DNA of 64,000 bases from an uncultured Thermogutta sp. (lineage in GTDB: Bacteria > Planctomycetota > Planctomycetia > Pirellulales > Thermoguttaceae), in assembly GCA_937128505.1 (NCBI GenBank), contig CAKZMM010000176.1, positions 1 through 64,000 of the forward strand, written 5' to 3'. Both the position numbers and the translations under genes were made by a program. Shown in pieces: positions 1 through 8,716 of the stretch. The first letter of the stretch is position 1. The number at the start of each line of letters is the position of its first letter. The notes below the pieces were generated by a model that had not been told where the DNA came from, ran no database searches, and saw only the letters and a program-made list of their open reading frames with translations.

Positions 1-29
1 CATTATCTTTCGTTTAGGAAGGTTTAATC

Positions 30-1181
30 ATGTTTTCCGATGCACGTTTCGCCTCTTCAATTTTTTTCGGCACCGGGGCGGATGTACCCAGTGGAATGGC
101 GGTCGTCCAAAAGTGGGTAGAGAGATTGGCCGCTGTGGCTAATTCTCTGGCGGGGGGTACATCGTCCGCGGAGCCCCAGGCAGTAGCCGAGCTGGTGAGC
201 CTCTTTTGGCGGATAAAACGAGTCGGCAGAGATTTCGTCGACGAGCTTGGCGCGAAAGCTCTGATTAAGAAGGCAGAGGGGATTTTGGGGCAGGTTTCGG
301 AGTCGCAACTTCGGGCCGTGATGGATGCGTTTTCGGCCGAGGTCTGGATCCGGCAGCTCGAGCGGTTGGCCGACTTGCATGAGGAATCCAATCGGGTAGA
401 TGCGGTTGCCCCGCTTGCCCAGAGTTTGTTGGAGGAGCTCGACCGGGTTGAGCTGATCGAGGTCGAGTTAGCCAAGCGTGGAATCGTGGAGGAGAATTGG
501 GCTTCTTCCATCGGCAGTTGTGTGACGGCTTTGCTTGAGAATCCTGACCTGTTTTGGGTCGTGGGTACTTGGGTGAAAGGGGTTTGCGAGCTTATCGCGG
601 AGGACGTGGAGGATTCCGATCCGGAATTGGCCTGCACGACGATCAAATTCCACGAAATCGTGGCGAGTATACAGGCCGAAGCGGAGGCAATTGCGCGCGA
701 ACGGGCGGGAAGTTTCACTGCTGAGCAATTGCGGATGATTTACGAGGCGGCCACCCGGGCCGGCTTGCCGCGGGGTTCAACAAAACCGGCGGACGGTGTG
801 GGCTCGTCCGTGGAGCCCTCGAGGCCCGATTGGTGGCTCCCACCGGTGAGCAGCCCCGTGGTGGCAGCCGCGGCCTCGGAAGTCTCGCCCCGGTATTTAC
901 CGCCGTTGAAATGGCGGTCGCCGTTGGGGGATTATGAAGCCCGGTTGATCATGCCAGAAAGGCCTCTGCATGGAGAGGAGGAAGCGGTACATGTGACGTT
1001 TTACAATTCAGCGAATAAACCGGCTGAAATGTTGACCGGCGCGGAGGTGGAACTGGCAGGATGCTCCGGCCGGATCGATTCGGAAGGAAAGGCTGCATTC
1101 AAATTGGGCGAATTGCGGGCCAAGGGGAAGCCTCCGGAGTTGCTGGTAAAGGGGATCGCGTGGACTGTGCTCAATCCTTGA
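30..1181 (+). CDS. Unrecognised protein coupled to a Lon-CARF-like protease; possible partner or substrate
   Basis: 383 aa. The start is supported by AGGAAGG seven bases upstream of the ATG. I do not recognise the family. Residues 1 to about 240 look mainly alpha-helical, with charged amphipathic stretches and no signal peptide or membrane segment. Residues about 245-295 form a Pro/Ser/Ala-rich, probably flexible linker. The last ~85 residues look like a small beta-sandwich of the kind that follows a 'G-x-I-D-S-E-G-K-A-A-F' turn, reminiscent of carboxypeptidase-regulatory-like folds. The stop codon overlaps the ATG of the next gene by one base (TGATG), so the two products are probably made in a fixed ratio and act together. 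By analogy with CalpL/CalpT, where a Lon-type protease cleaves a partner protein, this could be the cleavage target, with the linker as the cut region. That is inference from context only. Confidence 0.75.
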   Translation: MFSDARFASSIFFGTGADVPSGMAVVQKWVERLAAVANSLAGGTSSAEPQAVAELVSLFWRIKRVGRDFVDELGAKALIKKAEGILGQVSESQLRAVMDAFSAEVWIRQLERLADLHEESNRVDAVAPLAQSLLEELDRVELIEVELAKRGIVEENWASSIGSCVTALLENPDLFWVVGTWVKGVCELIAEDVEDSDPELACTTIKFHEIVASIQAEAEAIARERAGSFTAEQLRMIYEAATRAGLPRGSTKPADGVGSSVEPSRPDWWLPPVSSPVVAAAASEVSPRYLPPLKWRSPLGDYEARLIMPERPLHGEEEAVHVTFYNSANKPAEMLTGAEVELAGCSGRIDSEGKAAFKLGELRAKGKPPELLVKGIAWTVLNP

Positions 1182-2602
1182 TGGTGCGAAAGGTGCGACC
1201 GCTGCGGGCCGAGATGTTGCGGGTATTTCACGGACGCTGCGAGTCCCCGCGGTGCATGAGTGAATTGGCTTGTCTATTGGGCTGGCTTGCGCCTTGGTGG
1301 ATGACCGAGCAAGCACGGCGCGTTGCGGTAGGGGATGAGCCGTGGCGTTCGCGGCCGGAGCACAGCCGGTGGTTGCTTACCCGTCCTTCGATTCCTTCCG
1401 CGAGTGGAAGTTGTTGGTTGGTGGCCGGTCAATGCGCGGAATTCGATTTTCTTGAACCGGCTTTGGTTATTCCCTTGCGGTGGCGACTGGGCACGGGTCA
1501 TTCGCCGGAACTGCCAGCGACTCTTCGGGAACTGGCTGATGAAGTTCTTGGGGAGTTCAACACCTCGGATCGTTTCAGCACGACCGCCCCTTGGGGGTTA
1601 GGGTTTCCGGAGGGTTGTGAGGGGGTTGATTTGAGTGAATTGGAATTGGAGGTCGCCTCGGGGAAAGCGGCGCTTGTCGGCGGGCTTTTCCTCGCGCACT
1701 GGGATGTTCATGCGAACGTGGCAGTGGGAATATCCGCAACTTGGGGAGAGGGCCGCGATCATAATCGGGTCGGCTTTTTGGAAGCGAAACTTCTGGAAGC
1801 GCAGCGGTTTGGTTGTCGGGTTTTCTTCGTTCCGGAGGGGAGTGCGAACGAAGCAAAGCGTTTTCGCGACCAATGGGGATGGAATCTGGAGATTGCCGGT
1901 TTGGAGCTAGGGCCTTTGACGGGGAGAATCGATCGATCTGCCCTCGAAAGGGTCCTTGGACCTTACCTTGAAAAGCTGGATTTGCCGCCGGCAGCGGCCG
2001 TTGGGGCAATTACCCCCTCGGAACAGCGATGGTACATCCGGCAGGCGCGGCGGAATGAGTCGGTGGCCCGACGGTACTATCAAAAGTGCTTTTTGAAGCG
2101 GATTGTCGCGGGTTATCGGGAGCAAGTTTTGGCGGAACTTGGCCGGCAGGCAGATACGGTACCGACTCACCTAGTGAGCGTGCTGAGCAATAACTGGGAA
2201 CTGATTCCGTTGGTGGCCGCAAGCCACCGGGTAAAGAGGTGCTTGGTCTTTCGCGATCGGAAGCAGTTCGGTGGGCAACAAGATTTAGAAGCGGAGATTC
2301 AGGGGATTCTGGGTGACCTATATGACTCGGAGCCGATTCCGGAGGTGATTTGGGCGGATTTCGATTGGAATACTGGGAGCCAAGATTGGGAGGACCAATG
2401 GCGGAAAGAGGGATACGAGTTTTTGAAGGGGGTGCCGCCAGGTGGGGCACTCATCGATGTGACGCCGGGCAAAAAAGAGATGTCGTTTCTCTTGGCCTTT
2501 CGGGTGGCGCGGCCTGGGGATTGGCTCCATTATGTGCGTCATGAGCAAGAGGCTCGGGTGGTGGTGCCCGGGACGGAAAAATCCGTCTATTGGAAGCGTT
2601 AA
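1181..2602 (+). CDS. Lon-like Ser/Lys protease fused to a C-terminal CARF-like nucleotide-sensor domain
   Basis: 473 aa from the ATG at 1181, which overlaps the previous stop. An upstream in-frame start at 1061 would run 120 bases inside the neighbour and is less likely. Residues about 150-215 match the Lon proteolytic core. Ser160 (V-A-S-G-K-A-A-L) is followed exactly 43 residues later by Lys203 in G-F-L-E-A-K-L-L-E-A, the same spacing as Ser679/Lys722 of E. coli Lon, and then by the typical hydrophobic strand ending in V-P-E-G. There is no AAA+ ATPase module. Residues about 330-473 resemble a CARF Rossmann fold of the Card1/DUF1887 kind: an opening strand H-L-V-S-V-L-S-N-N (from 330) and D-V-T-P-G-K-K-E-M (426-434), like the D-x-T-G-G-T-K-x-M loop that contacts cyclic oligoadenylate. 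I infer a ligand-activated protease analogous to CalpL, which uses a SAVED sensor. No cas gene is visible in the window. The protease part is fairly strong, the CARF part moderate. Confidence 0.72.
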   Translation: MVRKVRPLRAEMLRVFHGRCESPRCMSELACLLGWLAPWWMTEQARRVAVGDEPWRSRPEHSRWLLTRPSIPSASGSCWLVAGQCAEFDFLEPALVIPLRWRLGTGHSPELPATLRELADEVLGEFNTSDRFSTTAPWGLGFPEGCEGVDLSELELEVASGKAALVGGLFLAHWDVHANVAVGISATWGEGRDHNRVGFLEAKLLEAQRFGCRVFFVPEGSANEAKRFRDQWGWNLEIAGLELGPLTGRIDRSALERVLGPYLEKLDLPPAAAVGAITPSEQRWYIRQARRNESVARRYYQKCFLKRIVAGYREQVLAELGRQADTVPTHLVSVLSNNWELIPLVAASHRVKRCLVFRDRKQFGGQQDLEAEIQGILGDLYDSEPIPEVIWADFDWNTGSQDWEDQWRKEGYEFLKGVPPGGALIDVTPGKKEMSFLLAFRVARPGDWLHYVRHEQEARVVVPGTEKSVYWKR

Positions 2603-3606
2603 GCCCGGGGTGTTTTAAACCGCATGCCTGCTTGTCCGGCCGGAAGCGGTGTTGGACCGTTTCTGGTCTTCAAATTCCCTTACTCTCTTTTCTTTAACCG
2701 GTTTGCTTTTTGTTCTCGCGGGCCCCCGTCCGCCGAAATCCGCGTAGGATTTCTTGCGTAATTCTTGGCTAATTCTTGTCTGATTCCTGCCAAAATCTTG
2801 CCCGATCTGATATCTGTCTGAATTATTCATAGGTGTCTGATCTTACCTGTAATGTAATCTCATCAATCTTTTATCCATCTGATGCTTGATTCTTGATTCG
2901 TGCCGAATTCTCGTCTGGTAGCTGTCTGATTTTTCAGTGATTTGCTCACCGAATTTGCCCGCGTATCTCTCCTTAAAGTCCTTTTGCCTTCATGCTGAGG
3001 TGAAAGCCGCCACGTAGATGGTCAGTTGAACGATGCGACGCACAGGATGAGTTGAGGGGCAGGACGCACGTCGACGCGGGCAGGCCCGTCGGGATCGCTT
3101 CCGGCGAAAGACATTCAAAGCGGGACATATTTTGGGGGGATATTTATGCCTATTTTGCTTGATATAATTTGGCGAATGACACCTGTAAATCTTTCTGGGA
3201 ATTGCGGCGGTTGGGCGAGCTGCTCATGCCAAGGAGCCGGCTTTGGTGGTGCGGAGGGAGTGTTCTTTGCCGAGGCAGGATCCGCGGAGCTCAAGAAGGC
3301 TTTGAACGTCCGCAACCGTTGGCGGCAGGTCGTGGTCAGGGTTTAACGCTCTATGTTGTAACGCTTTTGGCTGAGGTTCCCGGGGTGCAAGTTGGCGAGA
3401 GGATATCGCGTCAGGTCGGTGCAAGGTTGGAGGGGTTGGTCGAAGGTCGGGTTCTAAGAGGTCGAAGCTCGAGGTCAGAAAGTCGAAAGTCGGGATTTAG
3501 CGGGATTTAGTTAGTCGAAGGTGGGGACTCAAGAAGCAGAGTGAAGGATTGAATTTGGGGACTGGAAGACCGAATTTCTCAACCACACGAGTTGGAGGAA
3601 TGAAAG
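2603..3606 (+). other. Gene-free spacer with degenerate short repeats
   Basis: About 1 kb without a credible gene. From about 2750 to 2945 the sequence is a pyrimidine-rich patchwork of near-12-bp units built on 'aattcttgtctg', too degenerate to phase throughout. The last ~20 bases carry the ribosome binding site of the aldehyde dehydrogenase. Short open frames here have no ribosome binding site or recognisable domain. Confidence 0.5.
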
Positions 3607-5097
3607 ATGGCTCAGGCGACGATCGAGCTCGCTCCGGAAGTACGTCGATTTTTGGAGGGGAGCCCTTTAGGCGGTATTGTCGGCGGTCAAGAGTTGCCCG
3701 CGTCAAATGGCGGCACCTTCGTCACGTATGACCCCGGTTCGGGGGAAAAATTGGCGGAGGTGGCGAATTTTCAACCGGAGGATGTAGATCGGGCCGTGCG
3801 CGCGGCGCAACGGGCGTTTGAGGAGTCGACTTGGGCGACAATGTCTGCGCATGAGCGCGGTGCATTACTGCATCGCTGGGTAGAAGAAGTGGAAAGACAA
3901 AAGGATGTGATCGCGCGGATTGAGTCGCTGGATTGCGGGAAAATTCTCCGCCAGGCCGAAAGCGATGTACAAAATTTCATCGATACTATGCGTTATTTTA
4001 TTGAGATGTCGCTGCATCTTTCGCCCCGATCGGTGCTGGCGGTGCCCCGATATGAAGCGTATTTGTACCGGGCAGCTTGGGGGCCGTGCGGGTTCATTTT
4101 TCCCTGGAATTTTCCCCTGCTTTTGCTGGGCTGGGGGATTGCGCCGGCGTTGGCTGCCGGGAATACGGTGGTGGTCAAGCCCGCGGAAGACACACCGCTT
4201 TCGACCTTGTACGTCGTGCGGTTGGCGAAGGAGGCCGGCATCCCCGATGGCGTCATGAACGTGGTGCCGGGGTTGGGGAAAGTGACAGGGGCCGCGCTTT
4301 CGCAGCATCCCGGTTTGCGGCGAATGTCGTTTACAGGTTCGCCGGAGGTGGGGCGTTTGGTGGCGGAGGCATGTGGTCGGAATCTGATTCCCGTCAAATT
4401 GGAACTCGGGGGTAAGGGGGCGGCGATTGTCTTCGACGACGTCGATCCCGAGGCTACCGCCGATCGTTTGGCCGAAGCTGTGACGTTTCATTGCGGGCAG
4501 GTCTGCTGTACGGCGACGCGGTGGATCATTCATCGAAAGATCTACGATCGGTTCATCGAGCGTGCCCGGGCAAAATTGGGGAGCTTAAGGATCGGCTATG
4601 AGCTGGATTCCCACGTCGATTTGGGGCCGGTCATCAATCGCAAACAAAAGGATCGGATCCTCTCTTACATCGAGCGGGGCGTGGGCCAGGGGGCAAAGCT
4701 TTTGCTCGAAGGCGGTGAGGCGGAGGTGCCGGGCCGCCGCGGATTCTACGTGAAACCTGCGCTGCTGGCCGGATCGCTGGATAATGTGGCGGCTCAGGAG
4801 GAGATTTTTGGGCCGGTGGCCTACGTCACTTCCTTCGAGGATGAATCAGAAGCCATCGCGAAAGCCAACTACACGCAGTACGGGTTGGCCAACAGCGTCT
4901 GGTCGCGGGATTTGGATCGGGCACGTCGCGTTGCCGAGGGTTTGGAAGCCGCCAATAGTTGGATCAATGCCCACAATCTCTTTCCTCATGGGGTGCCGTA
5001 CGGTGGGATCAAGAAAAGCGGGCTTGGGGGCGGGGTACTTTCCGAGCAAACGTTCCTCGATTATCTTCGCAGTACCTCGGTGGTTCGTCCCCTGTGA
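3607..5097 (+). CDS. NAD(P)-dependent aldehyde dehydrogenase
   Basis: 496 aa, the normal length of the ALDH superfamily. It oxidises an aldehyde to the acid with NAD(P). The start has a near-perfect GGAGG eight bases upstream. Visible motifs: P-W-N-F-P at about residue 160 in the cofactor-binding fold; the F-T-G-S-P-E-V-G segment; general base Glu266 in L-E-L-G-G-K-G; catalytic Cys300 in G-Q-V-C-C; and E-I-F-G-P-V in the C-terminal part. It is closest in style to betaine-aldehyde/phenylacetaldehyde-type dehydrogenases, but the substrate cannot be told from sequence. It has no signal peptide and is cytoplasmic. It stands alone between two spacers, so context gives no pathway. Confidence 0.95.
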   Translation: MAQATIELAPEVRRFLEGSPLGGIVGGQELPASNGGTFVTYDPGSGEKLAEVANFQPEDVDRAVRAAQRAFEESTWATMSAHERGALLHRWVEEVERQKDVIARIESLDCGKILRQAESDVQNFIDTMRYFIEMSLHLSPRSVLAVPRYEAYLYRAAWGPCGFIFPWNFPLLLLGWGIAPALAAGNTVVVKPAEDTPLSTLYVVRLAKEAGIPDGVMNVVPGLGKVTGAALSQHPGLRRMSFTGSPEVGRLVAEACGRNLIPVKLELGGKGAAIVFDDVDPEATADRLAEAVTFHCGQVCCTATRWIIHRKIYDRFIERARAKLGSLRIGYELDSHVDLGPVINRKQKDRILSYIERGVGQGAKLLLEGGEAEVPGRRGFYVKPALLAGSLDNVAAQEEIFGPVAYVTSFEDESEAIAKANYTQYGLANSVWSRDLDRARRVAEGLEAANSWINAHNLFPHGVPYGGIKKSGLGGGVLSEQTFLDYLRSTSVVRPL

Positions 5098-5598
5098 CGG
5101 GAAGCTTGCGACGAAGCGATCAGCCGAGCACTATTAAGGTCTTGGACCACCGTGCCGAGAGCGCTTCTGTGCCCGCGAATGGAGCTGCACCGGCAGGTGC
5201 AATCCGTATCAAGATGCTTGAATGAAGTGCGGTTTTTCGCAGAGAGCAAAGGGGGAATCATGTTGCGCGCTTGCTCGGCGCGCAAGATGCCACCGAAGCT
5301 GCACGCCAGATGCCCCCGAAGATAACGGTGACGGTGCCCCGGAGATTCCCCGCGGAAATATCTTCAGGGCAATGTCCTGAATACCTGTGATCGTAGGGGC
5401 ACACACCGGTGTGACAAGAAGCGCTTGTGGGGGAGCTTCTCCGCAATAGCGCGAGGCTTTCGGGGAGGTTCGCCCCAGGGAAAGCCCTGCTTCAAAGGAC
5501 CGATGGCTTGCTACAAAGGATATTAGGTTTCCAGAGGGTTTTTCTGGTGCAAGTTCTTCCGAAATTCTTCCAATGAATCCACCGTCAAAGGATTTGTC
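5098..5598 (+). other. Spacer, no gene seen
   Basis: About 500 bases with only short, unsupported frames. There is a GC-rich inverted stretch near 5268-5285 (gcgcgcttgctcggcgcgc). The final 10 bases contain AAAGGA, which serves the next gene. Nothing else recognisable. Confidence 0.5.
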
Positions 5599-8496
5599 AT
5601 GAGCGCTTCGAACCTTGCGAGTGCGGCGGGCCGGAAAGGGGAGTGGTCGCTACCGGAGAAGCGGTATCCCGGCCTTCCTCGGGAAACTAGCGAATCGATG
5701 CCCGGTTCAAAAGGGGCGAAAAGATGCAGGAGCAGTCGCGTTAGAAGCGAAGCAATCGGCAGTCGGTATTGTGAAGAATTTTCCACGCGAAAGTTCTGCG
5801 GATCTTCGACTGGATGGTGCGGATGTGCCCCGGTTTTGATCGCGTCGCTCGTTTGGTCTTGGGCTATCGGGGCGAAGGTGCTGGCGGAGCCGGACAAGGC
5901 GGCGGAGGCTCGGCGCACCGTGACGATTTTCGTAGCTCCGCAAGGCAAAGATGCGTTTTCGGGCCGATTGTCGGAGGCGAATGCCGTGGGCACGGATGGT
6001 CCGTTTGCCACCTTGGAGCGTGCGGTGCAAGAGGTCGTTGAATTGCGGAAGCGCGATCGGTGGCCGGCCGGGGGGGTGATGGTCGTACTTCGCGGCGGGG
6101 CATATCCCCGCCGTGGTCCGCTGAATTTGGGGCCGGAAATATCGGGAAAACCGGGGGCCCCTACAGTCTTTTGGAATTATCCGGGGGAGCGTCCGCGGCT
6201 TTTCGGGGGGATAGTGCTTCGGGAATTCCAGCCGGTGAGCGATCCGCAGATGCTGGAGCGGCTTTCGCCCGAAGCACGCCCGCATGTGCTTCAGTGTGCA
6301 GTGCCGGAGTTGACAACCGAGGAAATGGGACGGCCCGCCGGGGGTGGCTGCGAATTGTTTTTCGACGGGGCTCCGATGACTTTAGCACGTTGGCCCAACG
6401 AGGGGTTCACGCGGATTGCCGGGGTGCTCAACCAGCAGCCGGTTGATGTCCGCGGTACCAAGGGGGATAAGGTCGGACACTTCGTGTACGAGGGGGATCG
6501 ACCCGCTCAGTGGGTCCAGGAGCCGGAACCTTGGGTACATGGGTATTGGTTCTGGGATTGGTCGGATCAACGGCACCCGGTGGAATCGATCGATACGGAG
6601 CGGAAGATTCTGCGGGTTAAGCCGCCGTATCACGGCTACGGGTACCGCGCGGGGCAGTGGTACTACGCTTACAATCTGTTGTGCGAGTTGGATCGTCCGG
6701 GGGAATGGTACCTAGACCGCACTGCGAAAATCTTATATTTTTGGCCGCCCACCGACGCGGAAACCCTCCGCCAAAAGGGGGCCGTGCTTTCTGTAGCAGG
6801 AGATTTGATTCGCCTGGAGGGCTGCGAACATGTAGGCTTTGTGGGCCTGAATCTCGAGTATGCCCGCGGGAGCGGCTTGGTGGCCAATAAGTGCCGCGAT
6901 CTTGTGGTGAGGGATTGCACGCTCGCCAATTTGGGGGGATATGGGGTGCAAATCAATGGGGGTTCCGGGGGACTGGTGCGCGGTTGCCACCTTTACAATC
7001 TAGGCGATGGGGGCGTGGTGCTTACAGGGGGCGATCGGCGCACTCTTTCGCCGTGTGGTCACCAAGCCCTGGATAATCACATTCATCATTACGGGCGGAT
7101 CAACCCGATGTACCGTGCCGGTGTGTCGATCGGTGGGGTGGGAATTCGTGTTGCTTCTTGCCATATTCACCATGCGCCGCACCAAGCGATCGGCTTCAGC
7201 GGCAATGACCATGTAATCGAACACAACCATATTCACCACGTGTGTCTGGAATCCAACGATGCCGGGGCGATTTATGCGGGCCGCGATTGGACGATGCGGG
7301 GCACAGAGATCCGATACAACTATTTTCATGACATTCAGGGCTTCGAAGGCCGGGGATGTGTGGGAGTGTATCTGGACGATATGTACTGCGGGACGGTGAT
7401 CCGCGGGAACATCTTTGTGCGGGTGACGGCTGCCGCGTTTATCGGCGGGGGGCGGGACAATCAGGTGCTCAATAACCTGTTTATCGATTGCCGACCGGCG
7501 GTGCACGTGGATAGCCGCGCATTGGGTTGGGCCAGCTACCATGTCCCCACCACAATGAAGCAGCGATTGGAGGCGGTGCCCTATAGCGAATCCCCGTGGA
7601 AGGAGCGGTATCCGGAATTGCTGACCCTTTGGGATGATGAGCCGGCTGCCCCCAAAGGAAATGTGATTGTCCGCAATGTGTGCGTAGGGGGGCAGTGGGA
7701 TCGGATCGATTCCCGGGCCCGGCCATTGGTTCAACTTGCCGATAATTGGGTGGTTCCGGCAGGAACGGATATCGGCTTGGTGGATGCGGCCGGTGGGGAT
7801 TTCCGGCTTCGGCCCGATGCACCGCTTCTGAAACAAATTCCTTCTTGGGAGCCGATACCGGTCGAAGAGATCGGTCCGGAGCCTGTGCCGGCTCGGGTCC
7901 TACGGTGGGAAGAAGCGATACGCAAGTTTGAGCTTCAGGATGAAGCGAACAGGCCGCCCACCGGGGGCGTGCTTTTCTTGGGCAGCTCGACGATCGTTCG
8001 CTGGGATTTGGGGAAGTTCTTTGCGGATTGGCAGGCGATCAATCGGGGGTTTGGGGGATCGCACGTTGAGGATTCGCTTTATTTTGCCGATCGGGTTGCC
8101 GTGCGGTATGCACCGCGGGTTATCGTCTTTTATGGGGGGGACAACGACTTGGCGGAAGGGAAAAGCCCCGAGGAGGTCGCCGAAGATTTCCGGCAATTTG
8201 TGGACGCGATTCATGCGGCTTTGCCGGAGACGAGGATCGTCTTCCTGGGGATCAAGCCGAGCATTCGGCGCTTTCATCTTTTGGCCCAGGGGCGGGAAGC
8301 CAACCAAAAGATCCGCCGGCTATGTGCCCAAGATGAGCGGCTGGAGTTCGTCGATGTGGAACCGGTGATGCTCGATTCGGAGGGAAAGATTCGGCGGGGA
8401 ATGCTGGTGGAAGATGGGCTTCATTTAAGTGAAACTGCTTACGAGGAGTGGAGCCGGCTTTTGCGCCGGGTGGTTCAGAAGTGGCTGACGCCTTAA
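5599..8496 (+). CDS. Secreted beta-helix protein fused to an SGNH/GDSL hydrolase
   Basis: 965 aa. AAAGGA lies seven bases before the ATG. A long basic N-terminal region of ~75 residues precedes a hydrophobic segment (about 76-96, ending in A-K-V-L-A) that looks like a signal sequence. A start at 5698 is an alternative. Residues ~110-720 form a right-handed parallel beta-helix, with repeated short turns such as N-H-I-H-H and several G-N/N-N-L-F steps, as in pectate-lyase-like polysaccharide-active proteins. Residues ~785-965 are an SGNH hydrolase: block I F-L-G-S-S (Ser797 as nucleophile), block II N-R-G-F-G-G, block III G-G-D-N-D (Asn849), and block V D-G-L-H with Asp939 and His942. The pairing suggests binding or cleaving a polysaccharide and removing acyl groups from it. 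The following gene is also carbohydrate-related. Confidence 0.85.
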   Translation: MSASNLASAAGRKGEWSLPEKRYPGLPRETSESMPGSKGAKRCRSSRVRSEAIGSRYCEEFSTRKFCGSSTGWCGCAPVLIASLVWSWAIGAKVLAEPDKAAEARRTVTIFVAPQGKDAFSGRLSEANAVGTDGPFATLERAVQEVVELRKRDRWPAGGVMVVLRGGAYPRRGPLNLGPEISGKPGAPTVFWNYPGERPRLFGGIVLREFQPVSDPQMLERLSPEARPHVLQCAVPELTTEEMGRPAGGGCELFFDGAPMTLARWPNEGFTRIAGVLNQQPVDVRGTKGDKVGHFVYEGDRPAQWVQEPEPWVHGYWFWDWSDQRHPVESIDTERKILRVKPPYHGYGYRAGQWYYAYNLLCELDRPGEWYLDRTAKILYFWPPTDAETLRQKGAVLSVAGDLIRLEGCEHVGFVGLNLEYARGSGLVANKCRDLVVRDCTLANLGGYGVQINGGSGGLVRGCHLYNLGDGGVVLTGGDRRTLSPCGHQALDNHIHHYGRINPMYRAGVSIGGVGIRVASCHIHHAPHQAIGFSGNDHVIEHNHIHHVCLESNDAGAIYAGRDWTMRGTEIRYNYFHDIQGFEGRGCVGVYLDDMYCGTVIRGNIFVRVTAAAFIGGGRDNQVLNNLFIDCRPAVHVDSRALGWASYHVPTTMKQRLEAVPYSESPWKERYPELLTLWDDEPAAPKGNVIVRNVCVGGQWDRIDSRARPLVQLADNWVVPAGTDIGLVDAAGGDFRLRPDAPLLKQIPSWEPIPVEEIGPEPVPARVLRWEEAIRKFELQDEANRPPTGGVLFLGSSTIVRWDLGKFFADWQAINRGFGGSHVEDSLYFADRVAVRYAPRVIVFYGGDNDLAEGKSPEEVAEDFRQFVDAIHAALPETRIVFLGIKPSIRRFHLLAQGREANQKIRRLCAQDERLEFVDVEPVMLDSEGKIRRGMLVEDGLHLSETAYEEWSRLLRRVVQKWLTP

Positions 8497-8716
8497 AGGA
8501 AACGGGTTATGGGTTCGTGTAGCTTGGAGGCCGATACGAAGGGTGACGGTTCCTCGCGGGGTGGCACCGGGGTTTTTGGGGGGCGTGAGTCGCACTCCTG
8601 TTAGAGTGTGGAGAGAAGCTGGGAGAGGGCTGCGCCCATTCTCCCAAGGCTGAAGTCTCCCTCGTGTAAAGTCTCCCCAGTTGAAAGCTTGTATTCAGAA
8701 AGAAGGGTTTTTGGCC

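Noticed and set aside
1061-1180. Upstream extension of the Lon-CARF gene
   Set aside because: It would overlap the preceding gene by 120 bases. The ATG at 1181 overlaps that gene's stop in the normal coupled fashion.
3146-3167. TATAAT-like promoter box
   Set aside because: A perfect -10-type hexamer is present but no acceptable -35 element lies 16-18 bases upstream, and there is no gene immediately after it.
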